From Mesorhizobium mediterraneum (GTDB taxonomy: Bacteria; Pseudomonadota; Alphaproteobacteria; Rhizobiales; Rhizobiaceae), in NCBI RefSeq assembly GCF_002284565.1, contig NZ_NPKI01000006.1, positions 24,282 to 88,281 of the forward strand: 64,000 nt of DNA. Reading direction: 5' to 3'. Numbering within the stretch: position 1 is the first letter of the stretch; every line of letters starts with the position of its first letter. Below are positions 9,382 through 18,829 of this stretch, one piece after another. The position numbers and the translations under genes were made by a program. A model generated the notes under the pieces. The model saw nothing but the letters and a program-made list of their open reading frames with translations, was not told where the DNA came from and did no database searches.

Positions 9382-12258
9382 ATGGGTCTCGTTCAGGAAA
9401 TCGACTACGGCACACCGGCCTCGACCTCCGAGAAGCAGGTGACGCTGACGGTTGACGGCTTCACCGTCACCGTGCCGGAAGGCACCTCGATCATGCGCGC
9501 CTCGATGGAGGCGGGCATCGCCATTCCGAAACTCTGCGCCACCGACATGGTCGACGCCTTCGGCTCCTGCCGGCTTTGCCTGGTCGAGATCGACGGCCGC
9601 AACGGCACGCCATCCTCCTGCACGACGCCGGTGGCGCCGGGCATGGTGGTGCATACCCAGACCGGAAGGCTGAAGGACATCCGCCGCGGCGTGATGGAGC
9701 TCTACATCTCCGACCATCCGCTCGACTGCCTGACCTGTGCTGCCAATGGCGACTGCGAATTGCAGACGCAGGCCGGCGTCGTCGGCCTGCGCGACGTGCG
9801 CTACGGCTATGAGGGCGACAACCACGTTTTCAAGAAGAACGACGGCGCAGAAAATTTCAAATGGATGGCGAAGGACGAGTCCAACCCGTACTTCACCTAT
9901 GATCCGTCGAAATGCATCGTCTGCTCGCGCTGCGTGCGCGCCTGCGAGGAGGTGCAAGGCACCTTCGCGCTGACCATCGAGGGCCGCGGCTTCGAAAGCC
10001 GCGTCTCGCCCGGCATGCATCAGCTGTTCATCGACAGCGAATGCGTGTCCTGCGGTGCCTGCGTGCAGGCCTGCCCGACGGCGACGCTCTCCGAGAAATC
10101 GGTGATCAAGATCGGCCAGCCGGAGCATTCGGTCGTCACCACCTGCGCCTATTGCGGCGTCGGCTGCTCGTTCAAGGCCGAAATGCGCGGCGACGAGCTG
10201 GTGCGCATGGTGCCCTACAAGGACGGCAAGGCGAACCGTGGCCATAGCTGCGTCAAGGGACGTTTTGCCTACGGCTATTCGACCCACAAGGAGCGCATCC
10301 TCAATCCGATGATCCGCGAAAAGGTCACCGATCCATGGCGCGAAGTGTCGTGGGAAGAAGCGCTCACCCATACCGCCAACGAGTTCCGCCGCATCCAGTA
10401 CCAGTATGGCCGCACCTCGATCGGCGGCATCACCTCGTCGCGCTGCACGAACGAGGAAACCTATCTGGTGCAGAAGCTGATCCGCCAGGGTTTCCGCAAC
10501 AACAATGTCGACACCTGCGCCCGCGTCTGCCATTCGCCGACCGGCTATGGTCTTGGCCAGACATTCGGCACTTCGGCCGGCACCCAGGATTTCGATTCGA
10601 TCGAGAAAACCGACGTGGTGATGATCATCGGTGCCAATCCGACCGACGCACATCCGGTATTTGCGTCGCGCATGAAGAAGCGGCTGCGCAAGGGCGCCAA
10701 GCTGATCGTGCTCGACCCGCGCCGCACCGATATCGTGCGCTCGGCCCATATCGAGGCGCAGCATCATCTGCCGCTGAAGCCCGGCACCAATGTCGCCGTG
10801 GTCACCGCGCTTGCCCACGTCATCGTCACCGAAGGCCTGTTCGATGAGGCCTTCATCCGCGAGCGCTGCGATTGGGACGAGTTCCAGGACTGGGCGTCGT
10901 TCGTGGCGCTGCCAGAAAACAGCCCTGAAGTGGTCGGTCAGCTTGCCAGTGTCGATCCCGAAGAGATCCGCGGCGCCGCTCGGCTGTTTGCCACCGGCGG
11001 CAATGGCGCGATCTATTACGGCCTCGGCGTGACCGAGCACAGCCAGGGCTCGACCACGGTCATCGCCATCGCCAACCTTGCCATGGCGACCGGCAATGTC
11101 GGCCGGCCGGGCGTCGGCGTGAACCCGCTGCGCGGCCAGAACAATGTCCAGGGCTCCTGCGACATGGGCTCGTTCCCGCATGAGCTGCCCGGCTATCGCC
11201 ACGTCTCCGGCGACGCGGTGCGCGACATCTATGAGAGCCTGTGGGGCGTCAAGCTCGACGATGAGCCCGGCCTGCGCATCCCCAACATGCTGGACGCCGC
11301 CGTCGACGGCTCGTTCAAGGGCCTCTATGTGCAGGGCGAGGACATCCTGCAGTCGGATCCCGACACCAAGCATGTCGCCGCAGGGCTGGCGGCAATGGAA
11401 TGCGTGGTCGTGCACGACCTCTTCCTCAACGAGACCGCCAACTACGCGCATGTCTTCCTGCCCGGCTCGACCTTCCTCGAGAAGGACGGCACCTTCACCA
11501 ATGCCGAGCGCCGCATCAACCGCGTGCGCAAGGTGATGGCGCCGAAGAACGGGCTGGCCGACTGGGAAGTGACGCAGAAGCTCGCACAGACGATGGGGCT
11601 TGCCTGGAATTACCAGCATCCGTCGGAAATCATGGACGAGATCGCCAAGACGACGCCGAGCTTCGCCAGCGTCTCTTACGACTATCTGGAAAAGATGGGC
11701 TCGGTGCAGTGGCCCTGCAACGAGAAGGCGCCGGAAGGCACGCCGATCATGCATATCAGCGGTTTCGTGCGCGGCAAGGGCAAGTTCATCCGCACCGAAT
11801 ATGTTGCGACCGACGAGAGGACGGGACCGCGCTTCCCGCTGCTGCTGACCACCGGCCGCATCCTGTCGCAGTACAATGTCGGCGCGCAGACCCGGCGTAC
11901 CGACAATATCATGTGGCACAGCGAGGACCGGCTTGAGATCCACCCGCATGACGCCGAAAACCGCGGCCTGCGCGACGGCGACTGGGTCCGCCTGACGAGC
12001 CGCTCCGGCGAGACGACGCTGCGCGCGCTGATCACCGACAAGGTGTCGCCTGGCGTGGTCTATACGACGTTCCACCACCCCGACACGCAGGCCAACGTCA
12101 TCACCACCGACTTCTCCGACTGGGCAACCAACTGTCCGGAATATAAGGTGACGGCGGTGCAGGTAGGCGCGTCCAACGGACCGTCGGAATGGCAGATCGA
12201 CTATGACGAGCAGGCCCGCAACAGCCGTCGCATCGCGACGCTGGAAGCAGCGGAGTAA
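9382..12258 (+). CDS. fdsA: NAD-dependent formate dehydrogenase alpha subunit, molybdopterin-containing
   Basis: 958 residues, the catalytic subunit holding bis-MGD molybdenum and several Fe-S clusters. Ligands seen in order: [2Fe-2S] C52, C63, C66, C80; His-Cys3 cluster H112, C116, C119, C125; two [4Fe-4S] sets C178/181/184/188 and C221/224/227/231; the FdhF-type [4Fe-4S] C255, C258, C262, C290. The molybdenum ligand is Cys383 followed by the catalytic His384 (ARVCHSPTG), so this is a cysteine and not a selenocysteine enzyme. The C-terminal molybdopterin dinucleotide-binding domain is complete. AGGAG precedes the ATG at 9382; the frame opens earlier but without a site. Confidence 0.96.
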   Translation: MGLVQEIDYGTPASTSEKQVTLTVDGFTVTVPEGTSIMRASMEAGIAIPKLCATDMVDAFGSCRLCLVEIDGRNGTPSSCTTPVAPGMVVHTQTGRLKDIRRGVMELYISDHPLDCLTCAANGDCELQTQAGVVGLRDVRYGYEGDNHVFKKNDGAENFKWMAKDESNPYFTYDPSKCIVCSRCVRACEEVQGTFALTIEGRGFESRVSPGMHQLFIDSECVSCGACVQACPTATLSEKSVIKIGQPEHSVVTTCAYCGVGCSFKAEMRGDELVRMVPYKDGKANRGHSCVKGRFAYGYSTHKERILNPMIREKVTDPWREVSWEEALTHTANEFRRIQYQYGRTSIGGITSSRCTNEETYLVQKLIRQGFRNNNVDTCARVCHSPTGYGLGQTFGTSAGTQDFDSIEKTDVVMIIGANPTDAHPVFASRMKKRLRKGAKLIVLDPRRTDIVRSAHIEAQHHLPLKPGTNVAVVTALAHVIVTEGLFDEAFIRERCDWDEFQDWASFVALPENSPEVVGQLASVDPEEIRGAARLFATGGNGAIYYGLGVTEHSQGSTTVIAIANLAMATGNVGRPGVGVNPLRGQNNVQGSCDMGSFPHELPGYRHVSGDAVRDIYESLWGVKLDDEPGLRIPNMLDAAVDGSFKGLYVQGEDILQSDPDTKHVAAGLAAMECVVVHDLFLNETANYAHVFLPGSTFLEKDGTFTNAERRINRVRKVMAPKNGLADWEVTQKLAQTMGLAWNYQHPSEIMDEIAKTTPSFASVSYDYLEKMGSVQWPCNEKAPEGTPIMHISGFVRGKGKFIRTEYVATDERTGPRFPLLLTTGRILSQYNVGAQTRRTDNIMWHSEDRLEIHPHDAENRGLRDGDWVRLTSRSGETTLRALITDKVSPGVVYTTFHHPDTQANVITTDFSDWATNCPEYKVTAVQVGASNGPSEWQIDYDEQARNSRRIATLEAAE

Positions 12259-12261
12259 TCT

Positions 12262-13092
12262 TTGAGCGCGCGCCGCAAAGCCACGACGCAGATCTCGCGG
12301 CTGGCGCACCGCGCCGGCGGCACTGCGGCCGCCAACCGTATGGTGCCGGAAGAGACGCCGGTGGCGTTCTCCTTTGCCGGCACCACTCATGCGGTGATGA
12401 TGGCAAGTCCCGCCGATTTCGAGGATTTCGCGCTCGGCTTCTCACTGACCGAAGGCATCATCGCCGACCGCCAAGAAATCGAGGCGATCGAAATCGAAGA
12501 TCACGGCGCCGGCATCGACATCCAGATCAGCTTGAAGGACCAGGCCAATACGCGCTTCGAAGCGCGGCGCAGAAGGCTGGCCGGACCGGTCGGCTGCGGG
12601 CTGTGCGGCATCGAATCGATCGAGGAAGCGATGCGCTCGGTCGAGGCCGTCGGTTCGTCAAAACTTACGCTTGCGGCCGAAGATATCATCCGCTCGGTCA
12701 AGCTTCTGTCGAGGGTGCAGCCGCTGCACGCCGAGACCGGTGCGGTGCATGCCGCCGGCTTTTACATCCACGGCAAGGGCATCGTCATGGCGCGCGAGGA
12801 TGTCGGCCGCCACAATGCGCTCGACAAGCTGGCCGGCGCACTGGCCAAAGCCGGCATCGACGGCACCTCGGGTGCCGTCGTCGTGACGTCGCGCGTTTCG
12901 GTTGAGATGGTGCAGAAGACGGCGGCGATAGGTGCTGCCTTCATCATTGCCGTCTCGGCACCGACGGCACTTGCCATCCGCACCGCAGAAGAGGCTGGCA
13001 TGACGCTGGTGGCTCTCGTACGCGGCGATGATTTCGATATTTTCACCCACCCCGAACGGGTGGTTTCTGGAGTTGCCAAGCATGTCGCATGA
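12262..13092 (+). CDS. fdhD: Formate dehydrogenase accessory sulfurtransferase FdhD (FdsC)
   Basis: 276 residues. FdhD passes sulfur from a cysteine desulfurase to the molybdenum cofactor of formate dehydrogenase and is needed for its activity. The paired cysteines used for sulfur transfer are C112 and C115 in GPVGCGLCGIES; the EDVGRHNALDK cofactor-binding motif follows. It starts with TTG three bases after fdsA, with CGGAG 6 bases before it. Its end overlaps fdsD by 11 bases. Confidence 0.93.
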   Translation: MSARRKATTQISRLAHRAGGTAAANRMVPEETPVAFSFAGTTHAVMMASPADFEDFALGFSLTEGIIADRQEIEAIEIEDHGAGIDIQISLKDQANTRFEARRRRLAGPVGCGLCGIESIEEAMRSVEAVGSSKLTLAAEDIIRSVKLLSRVQPLHAETGAVHAAGFYIHGKGIVMAREDVGRHNALDKLAGALAKAGIDGTSGAVVVTSRVSVEMVQKTAAIGAAFIIAVSAPTALAIRTAEEAGMTLVALVRGDDFDIFTHPERVVSGVAKHVA

Positions 13093-13387
13093 CGAAGGCC
13101 ACATCATGAGCACCGGCGAGAAGCTGGTCCGCATGGCCAACCAGATCGCAGCCTTTTTTCACTCCAAGCCGCGCGAGGAAGGCATTGCCGGCGTCGCCGA
13201 GCACATCAACAAGTTCTGGGAACCGAGGATGCGGCGGCAATTGTTCGAAATGCTGGACAGCGGTGGCGAAGGCTTCAACGAGCTTGTCGTGGCCGCCTCG
13301 GTGAGGATCAAGCGGCCGAGTGCGCCGGAGGGCGCAGGTTTTAGCGCGGACGGGAGGGCCGAGATCGCCGCAGCGTCACAGAAATAG
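13082..13387 (+). CDS. fdsD: Formate dehydrogenase delta subunit
   Basis: 101 residues ending the fds operon. FdsD is a small, cofactor-free subunit thought to help assembly or cofactor insertion. The segment KLVRMANQIAAFF followed by HINKFWEPRMRRQL is typical of the family. The start at 13082 gives an 11-base overlap with fdhD; a second ATG at 13106 would also fit the family length. The proline/alanine-rich tail has no recognised feature. Confidence 0.9.
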   Translation: MSHDEGHIMSTGEKLVRMANQIAAFFHSKPREEGIAGVAEHINKFWEPRMRRQLFEMLDSGGEGFNELVVAASVRIKRPSAPEGAGFSADGRAEIAAASQK

Positions 13388-13514
13388 GCCAGCAAACGTC
13401 TCTTTAGCTGCCGCCGGCTTACATTCAACCTCTCTAAAGTTGCATCTGCCGCAATCCGCGCGCCTCTGCTATGATCCCGCGACCAGAAATCGTCGGGCCG
13501 GGCGGACAAACCTC

Positions 13515-15068
13515 GTGAGGCCGATCGAAACTCGATACGCCCGAAGCGGCGACGTGCGGATCGCCTACCAGGTGGTCGGCCAGGGATCGTTCGATCTCGT
13601 TTTCGTGCCGGGCTTCATTTCCAATCTCGATCTGCACTGGGAAGACGAGGGTTACAGCCGTCTGCTGAAACGGCTTTCAGAGTTCTCGCGGCTGATCCTG
13701 TTCGACAAGCGCGGCACCGGCCTGTCCGATCGCGTCGATGCGCATCACCTGCCTAGTCTCGAAACCCGCATGGACGATGTGCGTGCGGTGATGGATGCCA
13801 CTGGCAGCGGCCGTGCGGCATTGCTCGGTGCTTCGGAAGGCGCGCCGATGGCGATGCTGTTCGCCGCCACCTATCCGGAGCGGACCCGGGCGCTGGTGCT
13901 CTATGGCGGCTATGCACATTTCCACAAATGGGTGATGCCACCGGAACGCCTCGACGCCTTCATCGAGATGGCGGAGACCGCATGGGGCACCGGCGCCACC
14001 TTGCCTCATTTCGCGCCTGGCCGGGTTGACGATTCCCGTTTTGCAACATGGTGGGGGCGCTTCGAGCGGCTATCGGCGAGCCCGACGGCGGCAGCTGCCT
14101 TGGCGCGCATGAATGCGGGGATCGACGTGCGCGGCGTGCTGGCGGCGATCAGCGCACCAACGTTGCTGATCCATCGCCGCAACGATGCGCGGGTCGATCC
14201 CGACGCCAGTCGTTTCCTGGCCAAAAAGATCCCGAATGCCCGCCTGGTCGTGATCCCTGGCCGCGACCACCCGATTTGGACCGGCGACGTGGACCGGGTG
14301 GCCGACCTGATCGAGGAGTTTCTAACCGGCGAGCGCGCTGTCGCCGAGGCGGAGCGCGTGCTAGCCGCACTTCTAGCGACCCGCATCTACGATACCGCGC
14401 GCCTCGGCGACCGCATGTGGAGCGAGCGCAGCCAGCGTTTTCAGGAAACTTGGCGGCTGCTGGTCGGGCGCCATGGTGGCCGCTCTGCTGGAACGCATGG
14501 CGAGCTGATGATGTCGCGCTTCGACGCCCCGGCGCGTGCCATACGCTGTGCGGCGGCGCTGCGCGACGCGGCACAGAAGATCGGCGTGGCCACAGCGCAA
14601 GGTGCGCATGTCGGCGAGATCGAGTTGCGCGGACCGCCGGCGGGGCTGACAGGGCGCGTGACGATGCAGCTTGCCGCCCATGCCGGCAGCGGCGATATCC
14701 TCGCGTCCCGGCTGGTCGCCGATCTGGCAACCGGTTCGGGCCTTCATTTCACCGATGCCGGGCGGATCGCGCTTGACGAACTCGATGAGCCGCTCGCCCT
14801 GGTGCATGCGACGTCCGAACAGCATCTGGAGCCCGCCTGCCGGCCCAAAGCCCGGATGACCGAGCCGGCAGCGCTGACGGCACGCGAAAGCGAGGTGGTG
14901 AGCCTGATTGCCGACGGCAAGAGCAATGCCGCGATTGCCGCCGAACTCAGGCTGAGCGAGCACACGGTCAAGCGCCACGTCGCCAACATATTGCTCAAGC
15001 TGGATCTGCCGTCGCGCGCGGCTGCGGCGGCGTTTTCTGCCAGGCACGCTGGCCCGGACGGGCCATGA
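13515..15068 (+). CDS. Three-domain regulator: alpha/beta hydrolase, degenerate class III cyclase, LuxR-type HTH
   Basis: 517 residues from a GTG start where homology to alpha/beta hydrolases begins. Residues about 1-270 are a hydrolase with nucleophile S107 in GASEG, likely acid D224 (RRNDARV) and H252 (GRDHP). Residues about 280-432 align with the cyclase domain often fused to such hydrolases, including FDAPARAIRCAAALRDA and the HVGEIEL strand, but both metal-binding aspartates are gone: R290 stands at the first site and H328 at the second. Residues 455-510 form a LuxR/NarL helix-turn-helix (LTARESEVVSLIADGKSN ... SEHTVKRHVAN). So it is probably a DNA-binding regulator that senses a small molecule rather than makes cAMP. 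No strong ribosome site is visible at the GTG. Confidence 0.8.
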   Translation: MRPIETRYARSGDVRIAYQVVGQGSFDLVFVPGFISNLDLHWEDEGYSRLLKRLSEFSRLILFDKRGTGLSDRVDAHHLPSLETRMDDVRAVMDATGSGRAALLGASEGAPMAMLFAATYPERTRALVLYGGYAHFHKWVMPPERLDAFIEMAETAWGTGATLPHFAPGRVDDSRFATWWGRFERLSASPTAAAALARMNAGIDVRGVLAAISAPTLLIHRRNDARVDPDASRFLAKKIPNARLVVIPGRDHPIWTGDVDRVADLIEEFLTGERAVAEAERVLAALLATRIYDTARLGDRMWSERSQRFQETWRLLVGRHGGRSAGTHGELMMSRFDAPARAIRCAAALRDAAQKIGVATAQGAHVGEIELRGPPAGLTGRVTMQLAAHAGSGDILASRLVADLATGSGLHFTDAGRIALDELDEPLALVHATSEQHLEPACRPKARMTEPAALTARESEVVSLIADGKSNAAIAAELRLSEHTVKRHVANILLKLDLPSRAAAAAFSARHAGPDGP

Positions 15069-15176
15069 GAGCCATGGCGCTTTCGGGCGAAGCGGCCACG
15101 GAAGCGTAAGCGTATCAATTCTCTCCGCAGGCCAGGCGGATGTCGCCGAGAAAAGGCACCGCGAAGGGAGGATGAA

Positions 15177-15650
15177 ATGTTGAAATGGAAGATCCAATCA
15201 TTGGTGATGGCAGCAGGCATTGGTGCGCTCCTGACTGTTGCCCCGGCAAAGGCCGAGGATGCTTCGGCAACGGCTGCCTACAAGGATATCCAGGCGACGC
15301 TCGGCTCGGTGCCGGACATGTTCAGGACACTGCCGGACGTCGCGGTCGCCGGCGCCTGGGCTGAGATCAAAGGGGTGCAGCTCAACCCGAAAACCGCGCT
15401 CGATGGCAAGACCAAGGAGTTGATGGGCCTCGCTGTCGCTGCGCAGATCCCCTGCCAGTACTGCATCTATTTCCACACGCAGGCAGCCAAGCTCAATGGC
15501 GCAACCGACGAGGAGATCAAGGAAGCGGTGGCGATGGCCGCGATCGTGCGCCACTGGTCGACGATGCTCAACGGCAGCCAGGTCGATCTCGCGACTTTCA
15601 AGCAGCAGGCCGATGAGGTGTTCGCCGCCGTCAAGGCGAAGTCACAGTAG
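15177..15650 (+). CDS. Secreted AhpD/carboxymuconolactone decarboxylase-like protein with CxxC
   Basis: 157 residues. A signal peptide (KWKIQ, hydrophobic core, cut after AKA at 26) precedes an AhpD-like helical domain with the redox motif C93-QY-C96 and H100 (IPCQYCIYFH). AhpD-type proteins reduce peroxiredoxins or act as small thiol peroxidases; a periplasmic copy is less usual than a cytoplasmic one. GGGAGG lies 5 bases before the ATG. It starts 108 bases after the three-domain regulator and begins a run of three small genes on the same strand. Confidence 0.85.
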   Translation: MLKWKIQSLVMAAGIGALLTVAPAKAEDASATAAYKDIQATLGSVPDMFRTLPDVAVAGAWAEIKGVQLNPKTALDGKTKELMGLAVAAQIPCQYCIYFHTQAAKLNGATDEEIKEAVAMAAIVRHWSTMLNGSQVDLATFKQQADEVFAAVKAKSQ

Positions 15651-15733
15651 AAAAATCACTCCCCGGCGATGAACGCCGGACAGCGCCGATCAATCAAACG
15701 CCCGCTCGTGAAGACGGGCACATGGAGGATACA

Positions 15734-16096
15734 ATGGTGACCAAGACACAGGCCGTGGACGGCGCGGCGATCAAGAAAGCGATCGAAGGCCGTGACGGAA
15801 AATTGCTGTCGAGCTTCTATGCCGACGACGCGCTGGTGCGGGTAATCGACCGCAACAATCCGCCGAGCAAGCCGCGCGAAATCCGCGGGCGCGCGGCGAT
15901 CAGCACGTTCTGGGACGACATCTGCAGCCGGGCGATGACCCACAAGGTCGACACCACCATCGCCGACGGCGACAACCTCGCCTTCACCCAGGCCTGCGAC
16001 TACCCGGACGGCACAAAAGTGTTCTGCGCGGCGATGCTGGAGCTGAAGGACGGCCAGATTGCGCGGCAGACCGTCGTGCAGGCATGGGACGAGTGA
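15734..16096 (+). CDS. SnoaL-like/NTF2-fold protein
   Basis: 120 residues with the cone-shaped NTF2 fold pattern: an N-terminal helix pair ending LLSSFYADDALVRVIDRN, then IRGRAAISTFWDDI and a closing beta sheet (AMLELKDGQIARQTVVQAW). Such proteins are isomerases, dehydratases or ligand binders; no catalytic set is clear here. GGAGG sits 5-6 bases before the ATG at 15734. The next gene starts 10 bases after its stop, so the two are co-transcribed. Confidence 0.75.
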   Translation: MVTKTQAVDGAAIKKAIEGRDGKLLSSFYADDALVRVIDRNNPPSKPREIRGRAAISTFWDDICSRAMTHKVDTTIADGDNLAFTQACDYPDGTKVFCAAMLELKDGQIARQTVVQAWDE

Positions 16097-16106
16097 GGAG
16101 GCGGCC

Positions 16107-16421
16107 ATGTTCAGCGCCAGATGGCAGATCGACGCCAAGTTCGGGCACAAGCAGGCAGTGCTCGACTTGTTGAAAAAATGGGAACGCGAGATCGGCTCGC
16201 AGGTCGGTCTCGCCGAGCTTGAGTTCCAGATCATGACCGGTTCGATCGGCGCACGGGAGGCGACGGTCGAGTCACACCACCAGGTCGAAAGCCTAGCACA
16301 ACTGGAGGAATTCTTCGCCAAGATCGGCAAGATCGACGCGCACGCCAAATGGGGGAAGGAGATGGAGCCCTATGTGGTGTCGGGCACCAGCCTGTGGAAC
16401 ATCTATCGCATTGTGGAGTAG
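16107..16421 (+). CDS. Small protein of unknown function, likely dimeric alpha-beta barrel
   Basis: 104 residues, not recognised with confidence. It opens with a beta strand (MFSARWQID), a helix (AVLDLLKKWEREIG), then strands and another helix (LAQLEEFFAKIGKID), a pattern seen in NIPSNAP/ABM-type ferredoxin-like dimers. A GAGGAGG site lies 6 bases before the ATG at 16107, which overlaps the end of the upstream gene's context; longer frames run antisense to nothing useful. No cysteine or signal peptide. Confidence 0.65.
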   Translation: MFSARWQIDAKFGHKQAVLDLLKKWEREIGSQVGLAELEFQIMTGSIGAREATVESHHQVESLAQLEEFFAKIGKIDAHAKWGKEMEPYVVSGTSLWNIYRIVE

Positions 16422-16424
16422 CGC

Positions 16425-16550
16425 TCTTCTGCCCGTTAACGGGAAGAAGATGCCGGCAGGCAGATAAGGGGCAGCGCCAAGTTGGCAGAAGCTTGTGCTG
16501 CCCCTCATCCGCCCTTCGGGCCACCTTCTCCCCGTGAGCGGGGAGAAGGG
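16425..16550. repeat. Intergenic mosaic repeat with two hairpins
   Basis: Holds a perfect 12-base palindrome CCCGTTAACGGG at 16432-16443 and a perfect 11-bp stem, CCTTCTCCCCG with CGGGGAGAAGG around a TGAG loop, at 16524-16549. It fills the gap between two convergent genes and may end transcription from both sides, although no U-tract follows. Confidence 0.6.
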
Positions 16551-16556
16551 AAGGCG

Positions 16557-17984
16557 CTAGCCGTGTGCCACCATCACATGCCGCACGGCGGTATAATCCT
16601 CCAGGGCATAGAGTGACATGTCCTTTCCGTAGCCGGACTGTTTCAGCCCGCCATGCGGCATCTCGTTGGTCAGCATGAAATGGGTGTTGATCCAGGTGCA
16701 GCCATATTGCAACCGAGCGGCTGTCGCCATGGCGCGCGAGACATCCTTGGTCCACACCGAGGACGCGAGGCCATAGTCGCTGTCATTGGCCCAGCTCACC
16801 GCCTCGTCGACTTCGGAAAAGCGAGTGACCGAGACGACCGGCCCGAACACTTCGCGGCGCACGATCTCGTCTTCCTGCAAGGCGCCGGCGACGACCGTCG
16901 GCTGGTAGAAGAAGCCGGAGCCCTCGCCCGGCTTGCCACCGGTGGTGATCTCGATGTGCTTCAACTCGGAGGCGCGTTCGACGAAGCTCGAAACGCGGTC
17001 GCGCTGGCGGCGTGAGATGAGCGGCCCGATCTCGTTCTCGGTGTCGTCGGGGCGGTTGTACTTGATGGTCGAGACGGCCGAGGAAAGGTCGGCGACAAGC
17101 TTGTCGTAGATCTTCTTGCCGGCATAGATGCGACAGGCGGCGGTGCAGTCCTGGCCGGCATTGTAATAGCCGAAGGCGCGCAGGCCGTTGATCACCGCGC
17201 CCAGGTCGGCGTCATCGAAGACGATGACCGGCGCCTTGCCACCGAGCTCGAGATGGGTGCGCTTGACCGACTTGGCGGCCGCCTGCAGCACCTTCTTGCC
17301 GGTGGCGACATCGCCGGTGATCGAGATCATGTTGATTTTCGGGTGGTTGATCAGCGTGTTGCCGACGCTGTCTCCGCGGCCGAGCACGACATTGACGACG
17401 CCTTCCGGCAGGATCTCGGCTAGTATCTTCGCCAGCTTTAGCGCCGTCAGCGGCGTCTGCTCCGACGGTTTGAAAACCACGGTATTGCCGCCGGCGATCG
17501 CCGGCGCCAGCTTCCAGGCCATCATCATCAGCGGGTAGTTCCACGGCGCGATCGAAGCGACGACGCCGATGGCGTCGCGCCGGACCATCGAAGTGTGGCC
17601 GGGGATGTATTCGCCGGCGACCTGCCCGGGCATCGAGCGGACGGCACCGGCAAAGAAGCGGTAGCAATCGACGATCGCCGGGATCTCGTCGTTGAGCACG
17701 GCATTGATCGGCTTGCCGCAATTGAGCGCCTCGAGTGCGGCGAAATCCTTCGCGTCGGCCTCGATGCGGTCGGCGATCTTCAGGAGATAGCCCGCGCGCT
17801 GCGCCGGCGTGGTGCGCGACCAGGTGACGAAAGCCTTTTCGGCCGCCAGCACCGCTGCCTCGATCTGCGCCTGGCTGGCTTCAGGCAGGTTGAGGATGGT
17901 CGCCCCGGTCTTCGGATTGAGGATCGGCTCCTCGGTCTCGGTGCCCTTCTCGAATTTCGAGCCGATCAGCATCTTTGTGTCCAT
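16557..17984 (-). CDS. patD: Gamma-aminobutyraldehyde dehydrogenase
   Basis: 475 residues, class of Escherichia coli YdcW/PatD with near-collinear blocks over the full length ([57 protein letters not shown]). It oxidises 4-aminobutanal, made from putrescine by transamination, to GABA with NAD+. The catalytic Cys280 (GQDCTAACR) and the general base Glu246 (LELGG) are present. Last gene of a minus-strand operon behind the ydcSTUV-type transporter, 29 bases after ydcV. GGGAGAG lies before the ATG at 17984. Confidence 0.92.
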   Translation of the reverse strand: MDTKMLIGSKFEKGTETEEPILNPKTGATILNLPEASQAQIEAAVLAAEKAFVTWSRTTPAQRAGYLLKIADRIEADAKDFAALEALNCGKPINAVLNDEIPAIVDCYRFFAGAVRSMPGQVAGEYIPGHTSMVRRDAIGVVASIAPWNYPLMMMAWKLAPAIAGGNTVVFKPSEQTPLTALKLAKILAEILPEGVVNVVLGRGDSVGNTLINHPKINMISITGDVATGKKVLQAAAKSVKRTHLELGGKAPVIVFDDADLGAVINGLRAFGYYNAGQDCTAACRIYAGKKIYDKLVADLSSAVSTIKYNRPDDTENEIGPLISRRQRDRVSSFVERASELKHIEITTGGKPGEGSGFFYQPTVVAGALQEDEIVRREVFGPVVSVTRFSEVDEAVSWANDSDYGLASSVWTKDVSRAMATAARLQYGCTWINTHFMLTNEMPHGGLKQSGYGKDMSLYALEDYTAVRHVMVAHG

Positions 17985-18013
17985 GGAAGTCTCTCCCTTA
18001 TGGATTTTTGACG

Positions 18014-18829
18014 TCATTTGCCCGAACCGGCGATCTGGTCGCCGTCGCGGGTCAGGTAGTAGGCGGCGAGGATGGGCAGCAGCGTCACCAGCACGACAAC
18101 CATGGCCACGACATTGGTGACCGGGCGCTGGCGCGGACGGATCAACTCCTCCAGCATCCAGATCGGCAACGTCTGTTGCTGGCCGGCGGTGAAGGTGGTG
18201 ACAATGACCTCGTCGAACGACAGCGCGAAGGCGAGCATGCCGCCAGCGAGCAGGGCGGTGGCGATGTTGGGCAGCACGACATGGCGGAACGTCTGGAAGC
18301 CGTCGGCGCCAAGGTCCATCGACGCCTCTATCATCGAGCCGGAGGTGCGGCGGAAGCGGGCGACGGCGTTGTTGTAAACGACGACGACGCAGAAGGTGGC
18401 GTGGCCGAGCACGATCGTCCAGAAGGAGAACGGAATCTCGGCCAGCGAAAAGGCCGAACGCAACGCGATGCCCGTGATGATGCCGGGCAGCGCTATCGGC
18501 AGGATGACCAGCAGCGAGATGGTTTCGCGGCCAAAGAACCGTGTTCGCGACACGGCGGCCGCGCAGAGCGTGCCGAGGACCAGGGCGACGGCGGTTGAGA
18601 TGGCAGCGACCCGGACCGACAGCGACAGCGCTTGCCAAACGTCCGGGCGGTTCCAGGTGACAGCGAACCACTGCGTCGTCAGCCCCGGCGGCGGCCAGAC
18701 GAAGCTCTTTTCCTCGGTCGTGAAGGCATAGATAAAGATCAGGAGGATCGGCAGATGCAGGAACAGCAGGCCGCAGGCGGCGGCGACCTTCAGGCCGAGA
18801 GGAGCGGGTTGTGAGCCATCAGAGCGCAT
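18014..18829 (-). CDS. ydcV: ABC transporter permease, spermidine/putrescine PotC type (YdcV-like)
   Basis: 271 residues with about six membrane helices and the BPD permease loop [22 protein letters not shown]. Partner permease to the product of the gene at 18819-19784, with which it overlaps by 11 bases. The ATG at 18829 has GGGAGC 5 bases before it; the frame extends further upstream through the neighbour without a ribosome site. Works with YdcS, YdcT and YdcU to import polyamine-like substrates. Confidence 0.9.
   Translation of the reverse strand: MRSDGSQPAPLGLKVAAACGLLFLHLPILLIFIYAFTTEEKSFVWPPPGLTTQWFAVTWNRPDVWQALSLSVRVAAISTAVALVLGTLCAAAVSRTRFFGRETISLLVILPIALPGIITGIALRSAFSLAEIPFSFWTIVLGHATFCVVVVYNNAVARFRRTSGSMIEASMDLGADGFQTFRHVVLPNIATALLAGGMLAFALSFDEVIVTTFTAGQQQTLPIWMLEELIRPRQRPVTNVVAMVVVLVTLLPILAAYYLTRDGDQIAGSGK

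Noticed and set aside
9337..12390. 1017-codon minus-strand frame across fdsA
   Set aside because: Shadow of the high-GC fdsA codon pattern; fdsA has all cluster and molybdenum ligands.
13515..15068. Quorum-sensing LuxR protein
   Set aside because: No autoinducer-binding domain and no luxI-like gene; only the helix-turn-helix is of LuxR type.
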